Assembly: GCF_001643235.1 (NCBI RefSeq)
Contig: NZ_LQWY01000034.1
Coordinates: forward strand, 22,726-86,725
Length of the DNA: 64,000 nt
Direction: 5' to 3'
Source of the DNA: Domibacillus aminovorans
GTDB lineage: Bacteria; Bacillota; Bacilli; Bacillales; Domibacillaceae
The notes beneath the pieces are model-generated. The model was not told the DNA's origin. It saw only the letters and a list, made by a program, of their open reading frames with translations, and did no database searches. Below, piece by piece: positions 45,617 to 54,386 of the stretch (position 1 is its first letter; the number at the start of each line of letters is the position of its first letter). A program made the position numbers and the translations under genes.

Positions 45617-46216
45617 ATGATAAAAGATTTGTATACAGCTATTAAAGAAAGACGTTCTTATTATGGGATCAACAAAGAGGTACAAGTATCGGATGAAAGA
45701 CTAAAAGAAATTGTTGAATTTGCTGTGAAATATACACCATCAGCTTTCAACTCTCAATCGGCACGTCTTGTTGTATTAACAGGTGAAGCACATGATAAAT
45801 TATGGGACATTACGACGGAAACGTTAAGACAAGTCGTTGGAGAAGGCGATTTTGAAGGCACTCAACAAAAAATGGATTCGTTTAAATCAGGTTACGGAAC
45901 TGTATTATTCTTTGAAGATGAATTGGTTGTGAAGTCTCTTCAAGAACAATTTGCTTCATACGCTGACAATTTCCCCATCTGGTCAAACCAAGCATCGGGT
46001 ATGCATCAATTTGTTGTATGGACAGCTTTGGAAGCAGAAGGATTAGGAGCATCTTTACAGCATTATAATCCGCTGATTGATGATGAAGTGAAAAATGAAT
46101 GGAACATCCCGAATAACTGGAAACTGATTGCACAAATGCCATTTGGTCATCCAACGGCTTCAGTAGGTGAAAAAGAATTCCAGACGCTTGAAGACCGTGT
46201 TAAATTTTACAAATAA
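45617..46216 (+). CDS. Nitroreductase-family protein
   Basis: 199 residues: IKERRSYYGINKEVQVSDE, TPSAFNSQSARLVVLTGE (FMN phosphate region) and MPFGHPTASVGEKEFQ near the end. It belongs to the HBN1/YdgI-like group, distinct from the NfrA-type gene at 31 kb. AGGAGG precedes ATG 45617. It is a single gene with its own terminator, probably part of redox or nitro-compound defence. Confidence 0.88.
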   Translation: MIKDLYTAIKERRSYYGINKEVQVSDERLKEIVEFAVKYTPSAFNSQSARLVVLTGEAHDKLWDITTETLRQVVGEGDFEGTQQKMDSFKSGYGTVLFFEDELVVKSLQEQFASYADNFPIWSNQASGMHQFVVWTALEAEGLGASLQHYNPLIDDEVKNEWNIPNNWKLIAQMPFGHPTASVGEKEFQTLEDRVKFYK

Positions 46217-46220
46217 AATA

Positions 46221-46257
46221 AAATGTCTGGTGAGGAATACTCATCAGACATTTTTTA
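46221..46257 (+). terminator. Terminator after the nitroreductase
   Basis: AAAATGTCTG(G)TGA and TCATCAGACATTTTTT pair around a short loop. Confidence 0.85.
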
Positions 46258-46421
46258 TTTTAAGAGGATTTGAAGGAGAGATAAACGTGAATGAAAATTA
46301 GATGGGAAAAATAATGTTGTTTTAATGGAGCGATGACAAAGGCAACACCTACCGTAATCCAAGAAAGTGTAGCTATACCGCACAACCCATATAAAAAATA
46401 ATAGGAATGAGGTAATCAAAG

Positions 46422-47561
46422 ATGAGTGCCATGAAAGTTGGTGTAATAGGAATAGGAAATATGGGGAGATCACATGCTCTTCAATTAGACAAAGGATTAA
46501 TTGATGGAGCTACGTTAACGGCTGTTTGCGGTCGGAAAGATCAAATCGAATGGGTGAAAAATAATATGACAGGCGAAGTGCAATGTTTCGAAGACGAAGA
46601 AGCCTTTTTTAATGAATCACGTATTGAGGCCGTCATTATTGCGACACCGCATTATAGTCACCCTGAATTGGCTATAAAAGCTTTTGCTAAAGGGATAAAT
46701 GTTCTTCTTGAAAAGCCAGCCGGTGTTTATACAAAAAATGTGTTGGAAATGAATGAAGCAGCTGCATCGAGCGGCAAAGTATTTGGCATGATGTATAACC
46801 AGCGTACAAATCCCCTGTATCAAAAATTACGTGAGCTCATTCAATCAGGTGAACTAGGCGAAATTAAACGGACCAATTGGATTGTGACCGATTGGTACCG
46901 TTCACAAAGCTATTACGATTCAAGTAGATGGAGAGCCACATGGAAAGGTGAAGGCGGAGGTGTCTTATTAAACCAAGCACCTCACCAATTAGACTTGTGG
47001 CAATGGACGACAGGTCTGATGCCAAAACGTGTTCATGCATTTAGTCGTTATGGAAAATATCACGATATTGAAGTAGAAGACGATGTAACCGCGTATGTCG
47101 AATATGAAAATGGGGCGACCGGTGTGTTTATCGCCTCAACAGGTGAAGCGCCAGGGACCAATCGTTTTGAAATCGTTGGCGACCGTGGGAAAATGGTTAT
47201 TGAAAATGAAGAACTTACTTTTTATCGCTTAACACAATCAGAACGTGAATTTAATGCATCGTATACAGGAGGGTTTGGCGAGCCGGAATGTTGGAAAATA
47301 GACATTCCCGTAAAAGGGGAGAACTCTGGTCATAGAGGGATTATTCAAAATTGGACAGATGCGATAGTGAAAGGTACGCCGTTACTTGCACCAGGAGAAG
47401 AAGGAATAAAGGGATTAGAAATGACGAATGCCATTTACTTATCATCTTGGTTAAATCAAACGATAGAATGGCCCATTGATGCAGACTTGTATTATGAAAA
47501 ATTACAAGAAAAAATCAATCAGTCAACAATCGAAAAAAAGAATGGATCGAACATGACATGA
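46422..47561 (+). CDS. Gfo/Idh/MocA-family oxidoreductase
   Basis: 379 residues. N-terminal Rossmann domain KVGVIGIGNMGRSHALQLD (about 5-23), then VIIATPHYSHPELAIKAFAKG and EKPAGVYTKNV with the conserved E-K-P motif. The C-terminal alpha/beta domain has GGGVLLNQAPHQLDLWQW with the catalytic histidine. These enzymes oxidise sugars or inositols with NAD(P). It starts a sugar-gene group with rpiA and an aldo-keto reductase, though the 186-base gap to rpiA suggests separate transcription. Confidence 0.9.
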   Translation: MSAMKVGVIGIGNMGRSHALQLDKGLIDGATLTAVCGRKDQIEWVKNNMTGEVQCFEDEEAFFNESRIEAVIIATPHYSHPELAIKAFAKGINVLLEKPAGVYTKNVLEMNEAAASSGKVFGMMYNQRTNPLYQKLRELIQSGELGEIKRTNWIVTDWYRSQSYYDSSRWRATWKGEGGGVLLNQAPHQLDLWQWTTGLMPKRVHAFSRYGKYHDIEVEDDVTAYVEYENGATGVFIASTGEAPGTNRFEIVGDRGKMVIENEELTFYRLTQSEREFNASYTGGFGEPECWKIDIPVKGENSGHRGIIQNWTDAIVKGTPLLAPGEEGIKGLEMTNAIYLSSWLNQTIEWPIDADLYYEKLQEKINQSTIEKKNGSNMT

Positions 47562-47747
47562 AGAAATAAAAATGAAAACAACATGAATGGATAAGGATAG
47601 AAAACTCAGTTGCCACTTTTTTCTTATATATCTAAAATTCAAGAATACTAAGTTGAAAATATATGTGATATTAGGATAAAGTAGCTATTACAGGGTGATT
47701 TTAGAAAGGAAGTTAATGGTTGCTCTTTTCTAAAAGGAGAATCAAGT

Positions 47748-48437
47748 GTGGCGAAAGGAGAGATAGATGTGAATGAAAAAAAAGTAGTTGGTGAAAAAGC
47801 AGTAGAATTCATTAAAGATGGCATGGTAGTGGGGCTTGGTACAGGATCAACCGTGTATTATACGATCATCAAGCTGGGACAACTCGTGAAAGAAGGACTC
47901 TTGATTCAAGGAATACCGACATCGGTTCAAACAGAGGAATTAGCCAAAAAAGTAGGGATTCCATTAGTACATTTTAAAGAGATTGAGCAGATTGATGTCG
48001 CTATTGATGGGGCTGATGAAGTCGATACTCATTTAAACTTAATTAAAGGTGGGGGTGGAGCTCTTCTAAGAGAGAAAATCATCGCCAAAGCAGCTAAAAC
48101 ATTTATTGTTGTGGCGACACCTTCTAAAATGGTGGAAACATTAGGGGCATTTCGACTTCCGGTAGAAGTTGTTCCATTTGGTGCTGAATTGACAGAGAAA
48201 CATATTCGTGAACTAGGGTGCGATCCTTATTTGCGTCAATTAGAAGGCACTCCCTATAAGACGGATAATGGCAACTATATTATTGACTGTGTCTTCTCGG
48301 AAATATCAGAGGCCAAAAGATTGGAAGAAAAGCTGAATATGCTTCCAGGTGTAGTCGAAAATGGCTTATTTGTTGGAATGTCCGATATTGTCATTTCTTT
48401 AGACCAGAACAAGGATGTTATGTTAATTAAGCGATAA
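47748..48437 (+). CDS. rpiA: Ribose-5-phosphate isomerase A
   Basis: RpiA interconverts ribose-5-P and ribulose-5-P. The 229-residue product has GMVVGLGTGSTVYYTI (substrate-binding loop), DVAIDGADEVD with the catalytic aspartates and LIKGGGGALLREKIIA. Two starts each have a GGAG 8 bases upstream: GTG 47748 and GTG 47769. The shorter one (222 residues) fits the family N-terminus NEKKVVGEKAVEFI equally well. Another rpi gene elsewhere in the genome is possible. Confidence 0.93.
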   Translation: MAKGEIDVNEKKVVGEKAVEFIKDGMVVGLGTGSTVYYTIIKLGQLVKEGLLIQGIPTSVQTEELAKKVGIPLVHFKEIEQIDVAIDGADEVDTHLNLIKGGGGALLREKIIAKAAKTFIVVATPSKMVETLGAFRLPVEVVPFGAELTEKHIRELGCDPYLRQLEGTPYKTDNGNYIIDCVFSEISEAKRLEEKLNMLPGVVENGLFVGMSDIVISLDQNKDVMLIKR

Positions 48438-48498
48438 CAACGTTTTAAATGAAAAGAAAAAGAGGTTATACATATTCTTTGCAGAGGAGCAGATTAGG

Positions 48499-49476
48499 AT
48501 GAACTATCGTCGTCTCGGAAAGAGTGGACTTGAAGTATCGGTATTAGGACTAGGAACAAATGCATTTGGAAAACGGGCTGATCAAGATACGTCCATAAAG
48601 ATCATCCACCAAGCGTTGGACAGCGGCATTAATTTTATCGACACGGCGAACATTTATGCGAATGCCGAATCGGAGAGAATCATTGGAGAGGCTCTCGGCG
48701 GAGGAAAGCGCCAGAACGTTGTATTAGCGACAAAAGCTGGTTTAGTGAAAGGAAAAGGGCCTAATGAAAGTGGTTCATCCCGCTATCATTTGCAACAGGA
48801 GCTGGAAAACAGTCTTAGACGTTTAAAAACAGATTATATTGATTTGTATCAAATCCATACATTTGATCCGTATACTCCGCTTGACGAAACGTTACGTACG
48901 TTAGATGATATGGTTCATTCAGGAAAGGTTCGTTATATTGGGGCATCTAATTATGCAGCGTGGGAGTTAATGAAAGCGCTCGGTGTCAGCGAAAACAAAG
49001 GATATAGTCGGTATATTTCAACTCAATCCAGTTATTCTCTCGCAGATCGGACACCTGAAAACGAACTGATTCCGCTATGTGTAGACCAAGGTGTAGGGAT
49101 CATCCCGTATTTTCCGTTAGCTGGAGGCATCTTAAGTGGAAAGTATAGCTTAACGAATAAAACGCCTGTACATTCGAGAGCGGATACGGATCCCAACTTT
49201 CGTAAATTTCTTGCGGAAAGAACGATCAATCTAGGAGAAAAGGTAAGTAAACTAGCGGCGGAACACGGTCATACTTCCAGTGCAATGTCGCTTGCCTGGC
49301 TCATGGATCGACCTGCTGTCTCGACCGTGATTGTGGGTGCTACGCATACCGATCAGTTAGAAGATAACTTGAAGAGTCTAGGCATTCATCTCGATTCAGA
49401 AATAACAAAAAAATTGGATGAAATCAGCAATCCATTTTGTTATGGTGAGCCATTCGCTCTTTATCGTCTGTCCTAA
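48499..49476 (+). CDS. Aldo/keto reductase
   Basis: 325-residue TIM-barrel NADP-dependent reductase. The catalytic tetrad is present: Asp in INFIDTANIYANAESE, Tyr in ANIYA, Lys in VVLATKAGL and His in YQIHTFDPYT. STVIVGATHTDQLEDNL near the end is the NADP-phosphate-binding motif of the YhdN-like group. It is 61 bases after rpiA with its own GAGGAG site, possibly in one operon. Substrate unknown. Confidence 0.92.
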   Translation: MNYRRLGKSGLEVSVLGLGTNAFGKRADQDTSIKIIHQALDSGINFIDTANIYANAESERIIGEALGGGKRQNVVLATKAGLVKGKGPNESGSSRYHLQQELENSLRRLKTDYIDLYQIHTFDPYTPLDETLRTLDDMVHSGKVRYIGASNYAAWELMKALGVSENKGYSRYISTQSSYSLADRTPENELIPLCVDQGVGIIPYFPLAGGILSGKYSLTNKTPVHSRADTDPNFRKFLAERTINLGEKVSKLAAEHGHTSSAMSLAWLMDRPAVSTVIVGATHTDQLEDNLKSLGIHLDSEITKKLDEISNPFCYGEPFALYRLS

Positions 49477-49525
49477 ATAACTTCTTCTTAATATATACCT
49501 ATGTATGACTAGTGAAGCATAGGTG

Positions 49526-49574
49526 GGACTGTCCCACAAGTCGGTGACAACTGACTTGGGACAGTCCTTTTTTG
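49526..49574 (+). terminator. Terminator after the aldo/keto reductase
   Basis: GGACTGTCCC-A-CAAGTC pairs with GACTTG-GGACAGTCC (one bulge), followed by T6. Confidence 0.92.
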
Positions 49575-49576
49575 TA

Positions 49577-49756
49577 TTAAGGAAGCAATGAAAATGAAAA
49601 CCCAACACCAAACCCGACAAGAATCATATAAAGGGAAAGTGGTAGTCGGGCTGTATGAGGTGTCTCATCGGCACCATTCCGATTGAATACGCGATTACGG
49701 AGATCATCATAATGTTTCAATAGGCCATTTTTGTCTGCAATCTTTGTTGCACGCAT
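49577..49756 (-). CDS. Possible small membrane-tail protein (59 residues)
   Basis: From ATG 49756 the frame reads RATKIADKNGLLKHYDDL, RNGADETPHTARLP and a final membrane helix LSLYMILVGFGVGFSFSLLP. Composition is protein-like and the frame stays open further upstream (NNNQIYQRI), but no ribosome site is found. It may be a small tail-anchored protein or a relic; no family is recognised. Confidence 0.4.
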   Translation of the reverse strand: MRATKIADKNGLLKHYDDLRNRVFNRNGADETPHTARLPLSLYMILVGFGVGFSFSLLP

Positions 49757-49890
49757 AATACGTTGATATATTTGGTTATTATTTGGGGATATAAAACTTA
49801 AGCATATTGAAACTGGTTTTTTCGTTTGAACCCTAGGGTATAGACAGATATGTATGAATATCATGATTTTGATAAAAGGAGTTGTTTCAT

Positions 49891-50310
49891 TTGAATAAAT
49901 TAACATTGGAAGTGGCAAAAAAGCTAATTGAAGCTTCTGAGAAAGAAGCGGAAAAACGCAATATAGCTATGGTGATTACTGTTTTAGATGATGGTGGTAA
50001 TTTAATAGCGTCTCACCGAATGGATGATGCTTGGCTTGCGAGTATCGATATTTCTCAAAATAAGGCCTGGACATCTGTTGCTTTAAAAACGAAGACAGAA
50101 GAATTAGAAGAAGTAACAGTACCCAAAACGGAGCTGTACGGATTAAATACAACAAATGATGGAAGAATTGTTGTATTTGGCGGTGGCCTTCCTTTAACAG
50201 TGAATAAAAAGATCATTGGTGCTGTAGGTGTTAGCGGAAGCTCCGTTGACGATGATATGAAAGTCGCACAAGCTGCTGTCAAAGCATTTGAAGAGATAAT
50301 AAGCGCATAG
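49891..50310 (+). CDS. GlcG/HbpS-family heme-binding-like protein
   Basis: 139 residues: AKKLIEASEKEAEKRNIAMV, TVLDDGGNLIASHRMDDA and IIGAVGVSGSSVDDDMKVAQAA are the conserved HbpS/GlcG blocks. Members bind heme, corrinoids or act in diol utilisation clusters; no such cluster is here. Start is TTG 49891, nine bases after AAAGGAG; the TTG at 49882 overlaps that site. Confidence 0.87.
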   Translation: MNKLTLEVAKKLIEASEKEAEKRNIAMVITVLDDGGNLIASHRMDDAWLASIDISQNKAWTSVALKTKTEELEEVTVPKTELYGLNTTNDGRIVVFGGGLPLTVNKKIIGAVGVSGSSVDDDMKVAQAAVKAFEEIISA

Positions 50311-50450
50311 TTTTAGTTTTTTATCAGTTGTTATATTCAATGGAATGAAAAATTTCAGGCATGATATAGATGTTTAGCTACTAAATATAGAGGCTATTAT
50401 AATAAAGAATCTTTTTTGAAAACAAATTTAACAAAAGAGGTGGATGAATC

Positions 50451-50786
50451 ATGGTACAAACAGAAATGTATCATACAAATGACACAGTGAAGGAAACGGG
50501 TAAATATATTTGTACGTCAGAAGCAGTGAAAGAACTGCAAAAAGGGGATGCATTCCCACATTGTCCGAAAACAAATGAACTGACTACATGGCGGCATGTA
50601 GACGATGAACAAAAAAACGGACCATCAGGCCGTTATATCGATGAAAATGATATAGAGTCGGATTTGAAAAGCGGACTCACATTCCCAACCCCTGACAAAT
50701 CTGTCGATGACCTTGGTGACGAGGTGAACGTCGAAAGCGGACTCAGATTCCCAACACCTCAGAAATCAGGCAAGTCCATAGACTGA
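50451..50786 (+). CDS. Hydrophilic protein with a C-terminal internal repeat
   Basis: 111 residues. The first part, TGKYICTSEAVKELQKGDAF, resembles small YjzC-like proteins (G-x-Y ... L-x-x-G-D-x-FP-x-C). The tail has two copies of a motif, KSGLTFPTPDKS and ESGLRFPTPQKS, 22 residues apart. Ribosome site AGAGGTGG precedes ATG. No function can be given. Confidence 0.65.
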   Translation: MVQTEMYHTNDTVKETGKYICTSEAVKELQKGDAFPHCPKTNELTTWRHVDDEQKNGPSGRYIDENDIESDLKSGLTFPTPDKSVDDLGDEVNVESGLRFPTPQKSGKSID

Positions 50787-50862
50787 TAAAGGAGGGATCA
50801 GGAAGAGCACAAAAGACATGAGGCGTCATTCGTTTTCAAGAACGGAATATGATTCTTCTATG

Positions 50863-50893
50863 AAAAGATCACTTCTTCGGAGGTGATCTTTCT
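50863..50893 (+). terminator. Terminator after the 111-residue gene
   Basis: AAAGATCAC and GGTGATCTTT arms, loop with TTCGG, T-rich tail. Confidence 0.8.
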
Positions 50894-51029
50894 CTATTTT
50901 GAATGAAGTTTCACTTTATTGTGCTGCTCCGATATATGCAGCATGGCATGATATAATTAAGAAAAAATACGACAGGCTTCTCTTGAACGAACTGGACAAG
51001 CCTGTTGAAGAAGAGGGAGGTGTAGAAAA

Positions 51030-51389
51030 ATAGGCAGACAAGTTAAATTTGGCGAACAAGAACTCACGTTAAACCTTACCGGTGCTACTGCTTTTTTTGC
51101 TTTAAAACAAAGCGTTCACATGTCTTACCGTATGATCAAAAGTGTTTCAGTCGATTATTTTGATGCTCCTCTATGGATGTTACGGATGCCGGGTACGTCC
51201 ATTTCTCCATTACATATTTACGAAGGCAACTATAAATATCGAAATGAATGGTATTTTCTATCTTATGAACGTCGGGAACCACTCGTCATCATTGAGTTGG
51301 AAGGACATAAAAAGTACAACTACGTTATTTTTCAAATTGATCATCCTCATGAGGTTGCTTCAGAGCTGCGGGTGCGTTCTAAGAAATGA
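51030..51389 (+). CDS. Bacterial PH-like domain protein with ATA start
   Basis: The coding frame continues upstream of the first ATG (51120) to ATA 51030: I-GRQVKFGEQELTLNLTGAT, then ALKQSVHMSYRMIKSVSV, APLWMLRMPGTSISPLHIY and EWYFLSYERREPLVIIELEG. GGAGG lies nine bases before the ATA and a stop comes soon upstream, so the natural start appears to be ATA, or an ATG mutated to ATA. The beta-strand pattern with a C-terminal helix is that of small bacterial PH-like proteins. Starting at 51120 would lose the first strands. Confidence 0.65.
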   Translation: MGRQVKFGEQELTLNLTGATAFFALKQSVHMSYRMIKSVSVDYFDAPLWMLRMPGTSISPLHIYEGNYKYRNEWYFLSYERREPLVIIELEGHKKYNYVIFQIDHPHEVASELRVRSKK

Positions 51390-51411
51390 AAAAATGTCTT
51401 TCTTTTAAAAG

Positions 51412-52680
51412 TTAATGTTCCGTTACTGGAAAAAGAAGAGAGAAGCGGGTTCCCTTGCCTACTTCGCTTTCTACTTTAATTTCACCTTGCATGGCTTTCA
51501 TACTGCTATACATCACCATCGTTCCAAGACCTGTTCCTTTTACTTTTGTCGTATAATACGGTGTTCCTAACCGTTCCATTTGTTCATCAGTCATTCCTAT
51601 GCCTGTATCTGTTACGGTTATGACCGCTTTCTCATTGATCTTCTGCAAATGAATGTGCAGCTTTCCACCGTCAGGCATCGATTCTATTCCATTTTTAATG
51701 AGGTTAATGAGACACTGATGAAGTTGTTGCTTTTCCCCGGAAACATAAATGTCCATACCATTTTGACATTCAATCATGACATTGTTTATCTCAGCAAAAG
51801 GATTGACGATATTGGCGATATAATCTAATTCCTTCTTTAAGTCTAATCGTTCTACATGATCTAATGATGGTTTAGCAAAGGCGAGGTAATCTGTAATCGT
51901 TGCCTCCGCTTTATTTAATGCTTCCATAGAGAAATTAATATACAATTTCTTTTCTTTCTCTGTCAGATCGGGATCCCGCAATAGTTGAATAAATCCTCTT
52001 GTCACCGTAAGGGGGTTCCTTACTTCGTGGGAAATACTTGCCGCAAGTTCACTAACGGTTTTTAGCTTTTCAAACTTCCTTATTTCTTTAGATAGAATGG
52101 CATTCCTTCTTGAATTTTCGTTAAAAACGACAAAAAATAGGATTCCAATCGGTTGAATGATAAGAGAAGTAATATAAATGATAAAATAATCCATGGTGAT
52201 GTTTTCTGGCATCAATAAAACGAACTTTGTTATCCTAGAAAACAACTCAAAGAAAGAAGCTAATAGGGCTAGATATACTTTCTTTCTCATCGTAACGGTC
52301 TTATTAAACATAGGAATGATCCACCATAATGAAATAAGTAACAGACAATAGATGATTAAGGTCGTATCCGTATCAGGAGTATTTAAAAAAAATCGATAGG
52401 TCACTAGAATAAAAGTTAAAAAAACAGTTACCCTACGCCCACCATAAAGTGCCCCGATAATAAAAGGAATTTGCAGGAAATCCAGGCTATAACCAGTAGG
52501 GAGGGTAATGGGAAAGATCATACATAGAACGATGGAAATCCCTGAGACAAGCGCAATGATCAGTTCATTCGTTAATGTATTCGCTTTTCTTTCAATGAAT
52601 TTAAAATAAATAGAGAAACAAAAATAAACCAAAAAAATATTTAACAAAAAGGTTTGTAGGTTATCAAATGCAGTAGACAT
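51412..52680 (-). CDS. kinB: Membrane sensor histidine kinase, KinB-like
   Basis: 422 residues. Six membrane segments in the first 190 residues form a 5TM-LYT-like sensor (YSLDFLQIPFIIGALYGGRRV). The H-box SHEVRNPLTVTRGFIQLL (about 215-232), N-box LINLIKNGIESM, G1 VTDTGIGMTDEQ and G2 KGTGLGTMVMY follow. Topology, length and absence of PAS match KinB of B. subtilis (428 residues), which feeds the Spo0A phosphorelay. No kbaA follows. AGGAG precedes the ATG. Confidence 0.82.
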   Translation of the reverse strand: MSTAFDNLQTFLLNIFLVYFCFSIYFKFIERKANTLTNELIIALVSGISIVLCMIFPITLPTGYSLDFLQIPFIIGALYGGRRVTVFLTFILVTYRFFLNTPDTDTTLIIYCLLLISLWWIIPMFNKTVTMRKKVYLALLASFFELFSRITKFVLLMPENITMDYFIIYITSLIIQPIGILFFVVFNENSRRNAILSKEIRKFEKLKTVSELAASISHEVRNPLTVTRGFIQLLRDPDLTEKEKKLYINFSMEALNKAEATITDYLAFAKPSLDHVERLDLKKELDYIANIVNPFAEINNVMIECQNGMDIYVSGEKQQLHQCLINLIKNGIESMPDGGKLHIHLQKINEKAVITVTDTGIGMTDEQMERLGTPYYTTKVKGTGLGTMVMYSSMKAMQGEIKVESEVGKGTRFSLLFPVTEH

Positions 52681-53138
52681 ATACGATTACTCCTATCCTT
52701 TCGCGAACGTGGCATGGAAACGGAATTAATTCACTGGCAAATAAAGAGATACATAGTGAATCAAATAGTATGCTAGGCAATTTTCCTTATTATCCTATAA
52801 AGAACAGTGGAAACCTATCCTTTTTCTTCGTCAAATTATGACAAAAGCAGACTGCCATAATGTTGCACTGCCCATTCTAGTAAAAGCATCGTGGAAAATT
52901 AAATCCCTACTAGACATTATGTAGTAAACTATTTTGTTGCTTTTTTTGTTGTAACCAACGACAATAGTCAAAAAGAAAAAGAATGTAAAATACATGCTCA
53001 ACGGGTGCGTTTCTACGATAAAGTAGGAATGCTTTTTTATTAAAAGACAGATTAGTTGAAGAAAGACAGGTTAATCCAATGAAATAATTTTTGGTAACAT
53101 GATGTAAGATGCAAGTAAAATAGACGGAGGTTTTTGAC
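52681..53138. other. Divergent region between kinB and the NQO-like gene
   Basis: About 460 bases without a recognised gene, RNA or repeat. Both flanking genes read outward, so promoters for both must lie here. Confidence 0.4.
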
Positions 53139-53723
53139 ATGAATCATCTCATTGTTTATGCACATCCATACGCTGACAGTTTTAATCACGCTATCTTAGA
53201 AACGACCGTTCAGGCATTAAAGAAAAACAGTCACGAAGTAGTGGTGCGTGATTTGTATGCACTGGATTTTTATCCTGTCTTGAAACCAGGAGATACGGCT
53301 GCGATGAAAGCAGGGAAAACACCGAAAGATATTAAAACGGAACAAGAGTTTATTACGCAAGCCGATGTCATTACCTTTATTTATCCGATTTGGTGGACAG
53401 GCCTTCCGGCCATTTTAAAAGGGTACGTGGATCGCGTGTTTGCCTATGATTTTGCTTATTCTGCTGATGAAAAAGGGAACGTCCAGTTATTGACGGGTAA
53501 GAAAGGCTTTATTATCAATACGCATGATTATTCCAATGAAGTATACGATGAAATGGGGATGACGGCAGGATTAAAAGTCACGTCTGATATGGGGATCTTT
53601 GACTTCTGTGGAATTGAACCTGTCGAACATTTATTTTTTGGAAGTGTCGGTCAAGTAGATGATGAAGCCTATAAAGGAATGTTAAAGAAAGTGGAAGATA
53701 CCGTTCATTCTATTTTTCCGTAA
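53139..53723 (+). CDS. NAD(P)H:quinone oxidoreductase, flavodoxin-like fold
   Basis: 194 residues: HLIVYAHPYADSFNHAI (FMN phosphate site), DVITFIYPIWWTGLPAILKGYVDRVFAYDFAY (isoalloxazine loop) and the late FCGIEPVEHLFFGSVG. This is the MdaB/KefF/NQO-type group that reduces quinones by two electrons. GGAGG lies before ATG. It is the third quinone-related locus in this window. Confidence 0.9.
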   Translation: MNHLIVYAHPYADSFNHAILETTVQALKKNSHEVVVRDLYALDFYPVLKPGDTAAMKAGKTPKDIKTEQEFITQADVITFIYPIWWTGLPAILKGYVDRVFAYDFAYSADEKGNVQLLTGKKGFIINTHDYSNEVYDEMGMTAGLKVTSDMGIFDFCGIEPVEHLFFGSVGQVDDEAYKGMLKKVEDTVHSIFP

Positions 53724-53829
53724 ATGTGTAGACCGTACTTTCAAGACGAAAGAAGGTTTAGATGTTTTCATATTTGGGCATCCTCTACATTAGGTGCATA
53801 TTTCGACTGCGGTACTTAACCAAGCTTGA

Positions 53830-53859
53830 CAGACCTCATCGCACCTGTGAGGTCTTTCT
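53830..53859 (+). terminator. Terminator
   Basis: AGACCTCA and TGAGGTCT arms, 9-base loop, TTCTTT tail. Confidence 0.8.
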
Positions 53860-53888
53860 TTATGAATTTTAGACGAATTGATCAAACG

Positions 53889-53921
53889 ACAGGTGTCCCT
53901 TTGCAGGGATGCCTGTTTTTC
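53889..53921 (+). terminator. Second terminator
   Basis: ACAGG-TG-TCCCT and AGGGA-TG-CCTGT with one internal mismatch and T5. Confidence 0.75.
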
Positions 53922-54214
53922 TTTATCTGTAGGCTCTCTTCATGAATAATGTTGAAGTGCTCCTTCAGCTAAATGGACGGAATAGTTGAAAAAAGAAATG
54001 GGGGATGAAAACAAGATAAATAAACGAACTCAATCGCCGTACCGTTCTTTTTGTGTTAAAAAATGTTGTAAAAAGTCATTTAGAACCGTTTTTTACAATT
54101 CTACAAGATCCGTTCAAATTATAATCATGATACAACAAAAGCAGTAGCATAATAGCTAAAAGACAGGTACAGAAACGAGATTATGGAAATATGAGTATAT
54201 TTTAAAAAGAGGAA

Positions 54215-54228
54215 TGTAAGCGTTATAA
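54215..54228. promoter_or_regulatory. Near-consensus cre (CcpA) site
   Basis: TGTAAGCGTTATAA matches TGWAARCGYTWNCW at 13 of 14 positions. It lies about 25 bases before the 11-codon stub and 160 before the PepSY gene. Confidence 0.5.
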
Positions 54229-54386
54229 GAAAAGAATGGAGGAGTTACATTATGAAGATTGAACAATTGAAACATTTTTTAACATGACTAGCACATGAGA
54301 TTTGGCGCTAGTATCTACAATTTTGAAAAGCAATTAAAATAATAAAACCATGTTTCTAATCTAAAAAATAAAAAGGAGCAAATCAA

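Larger units (their letters stand above)
53724..54386. other. Long gap with terminators, an inverted repeat and a gene stub
   Basis: Two terminators lie at 53830-53859 and 53889-53920. TTGTAAAAA and TTTTTACAA (54066-54098) form a 9-bp inverted repeat. At 54252 a very good GGAGGAG site is followed by ATG and only 11 codons (KIEQLKHFLT), then TGA; this looks like the first turn of a lost LysR-type gene. Confidence 0.5.
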
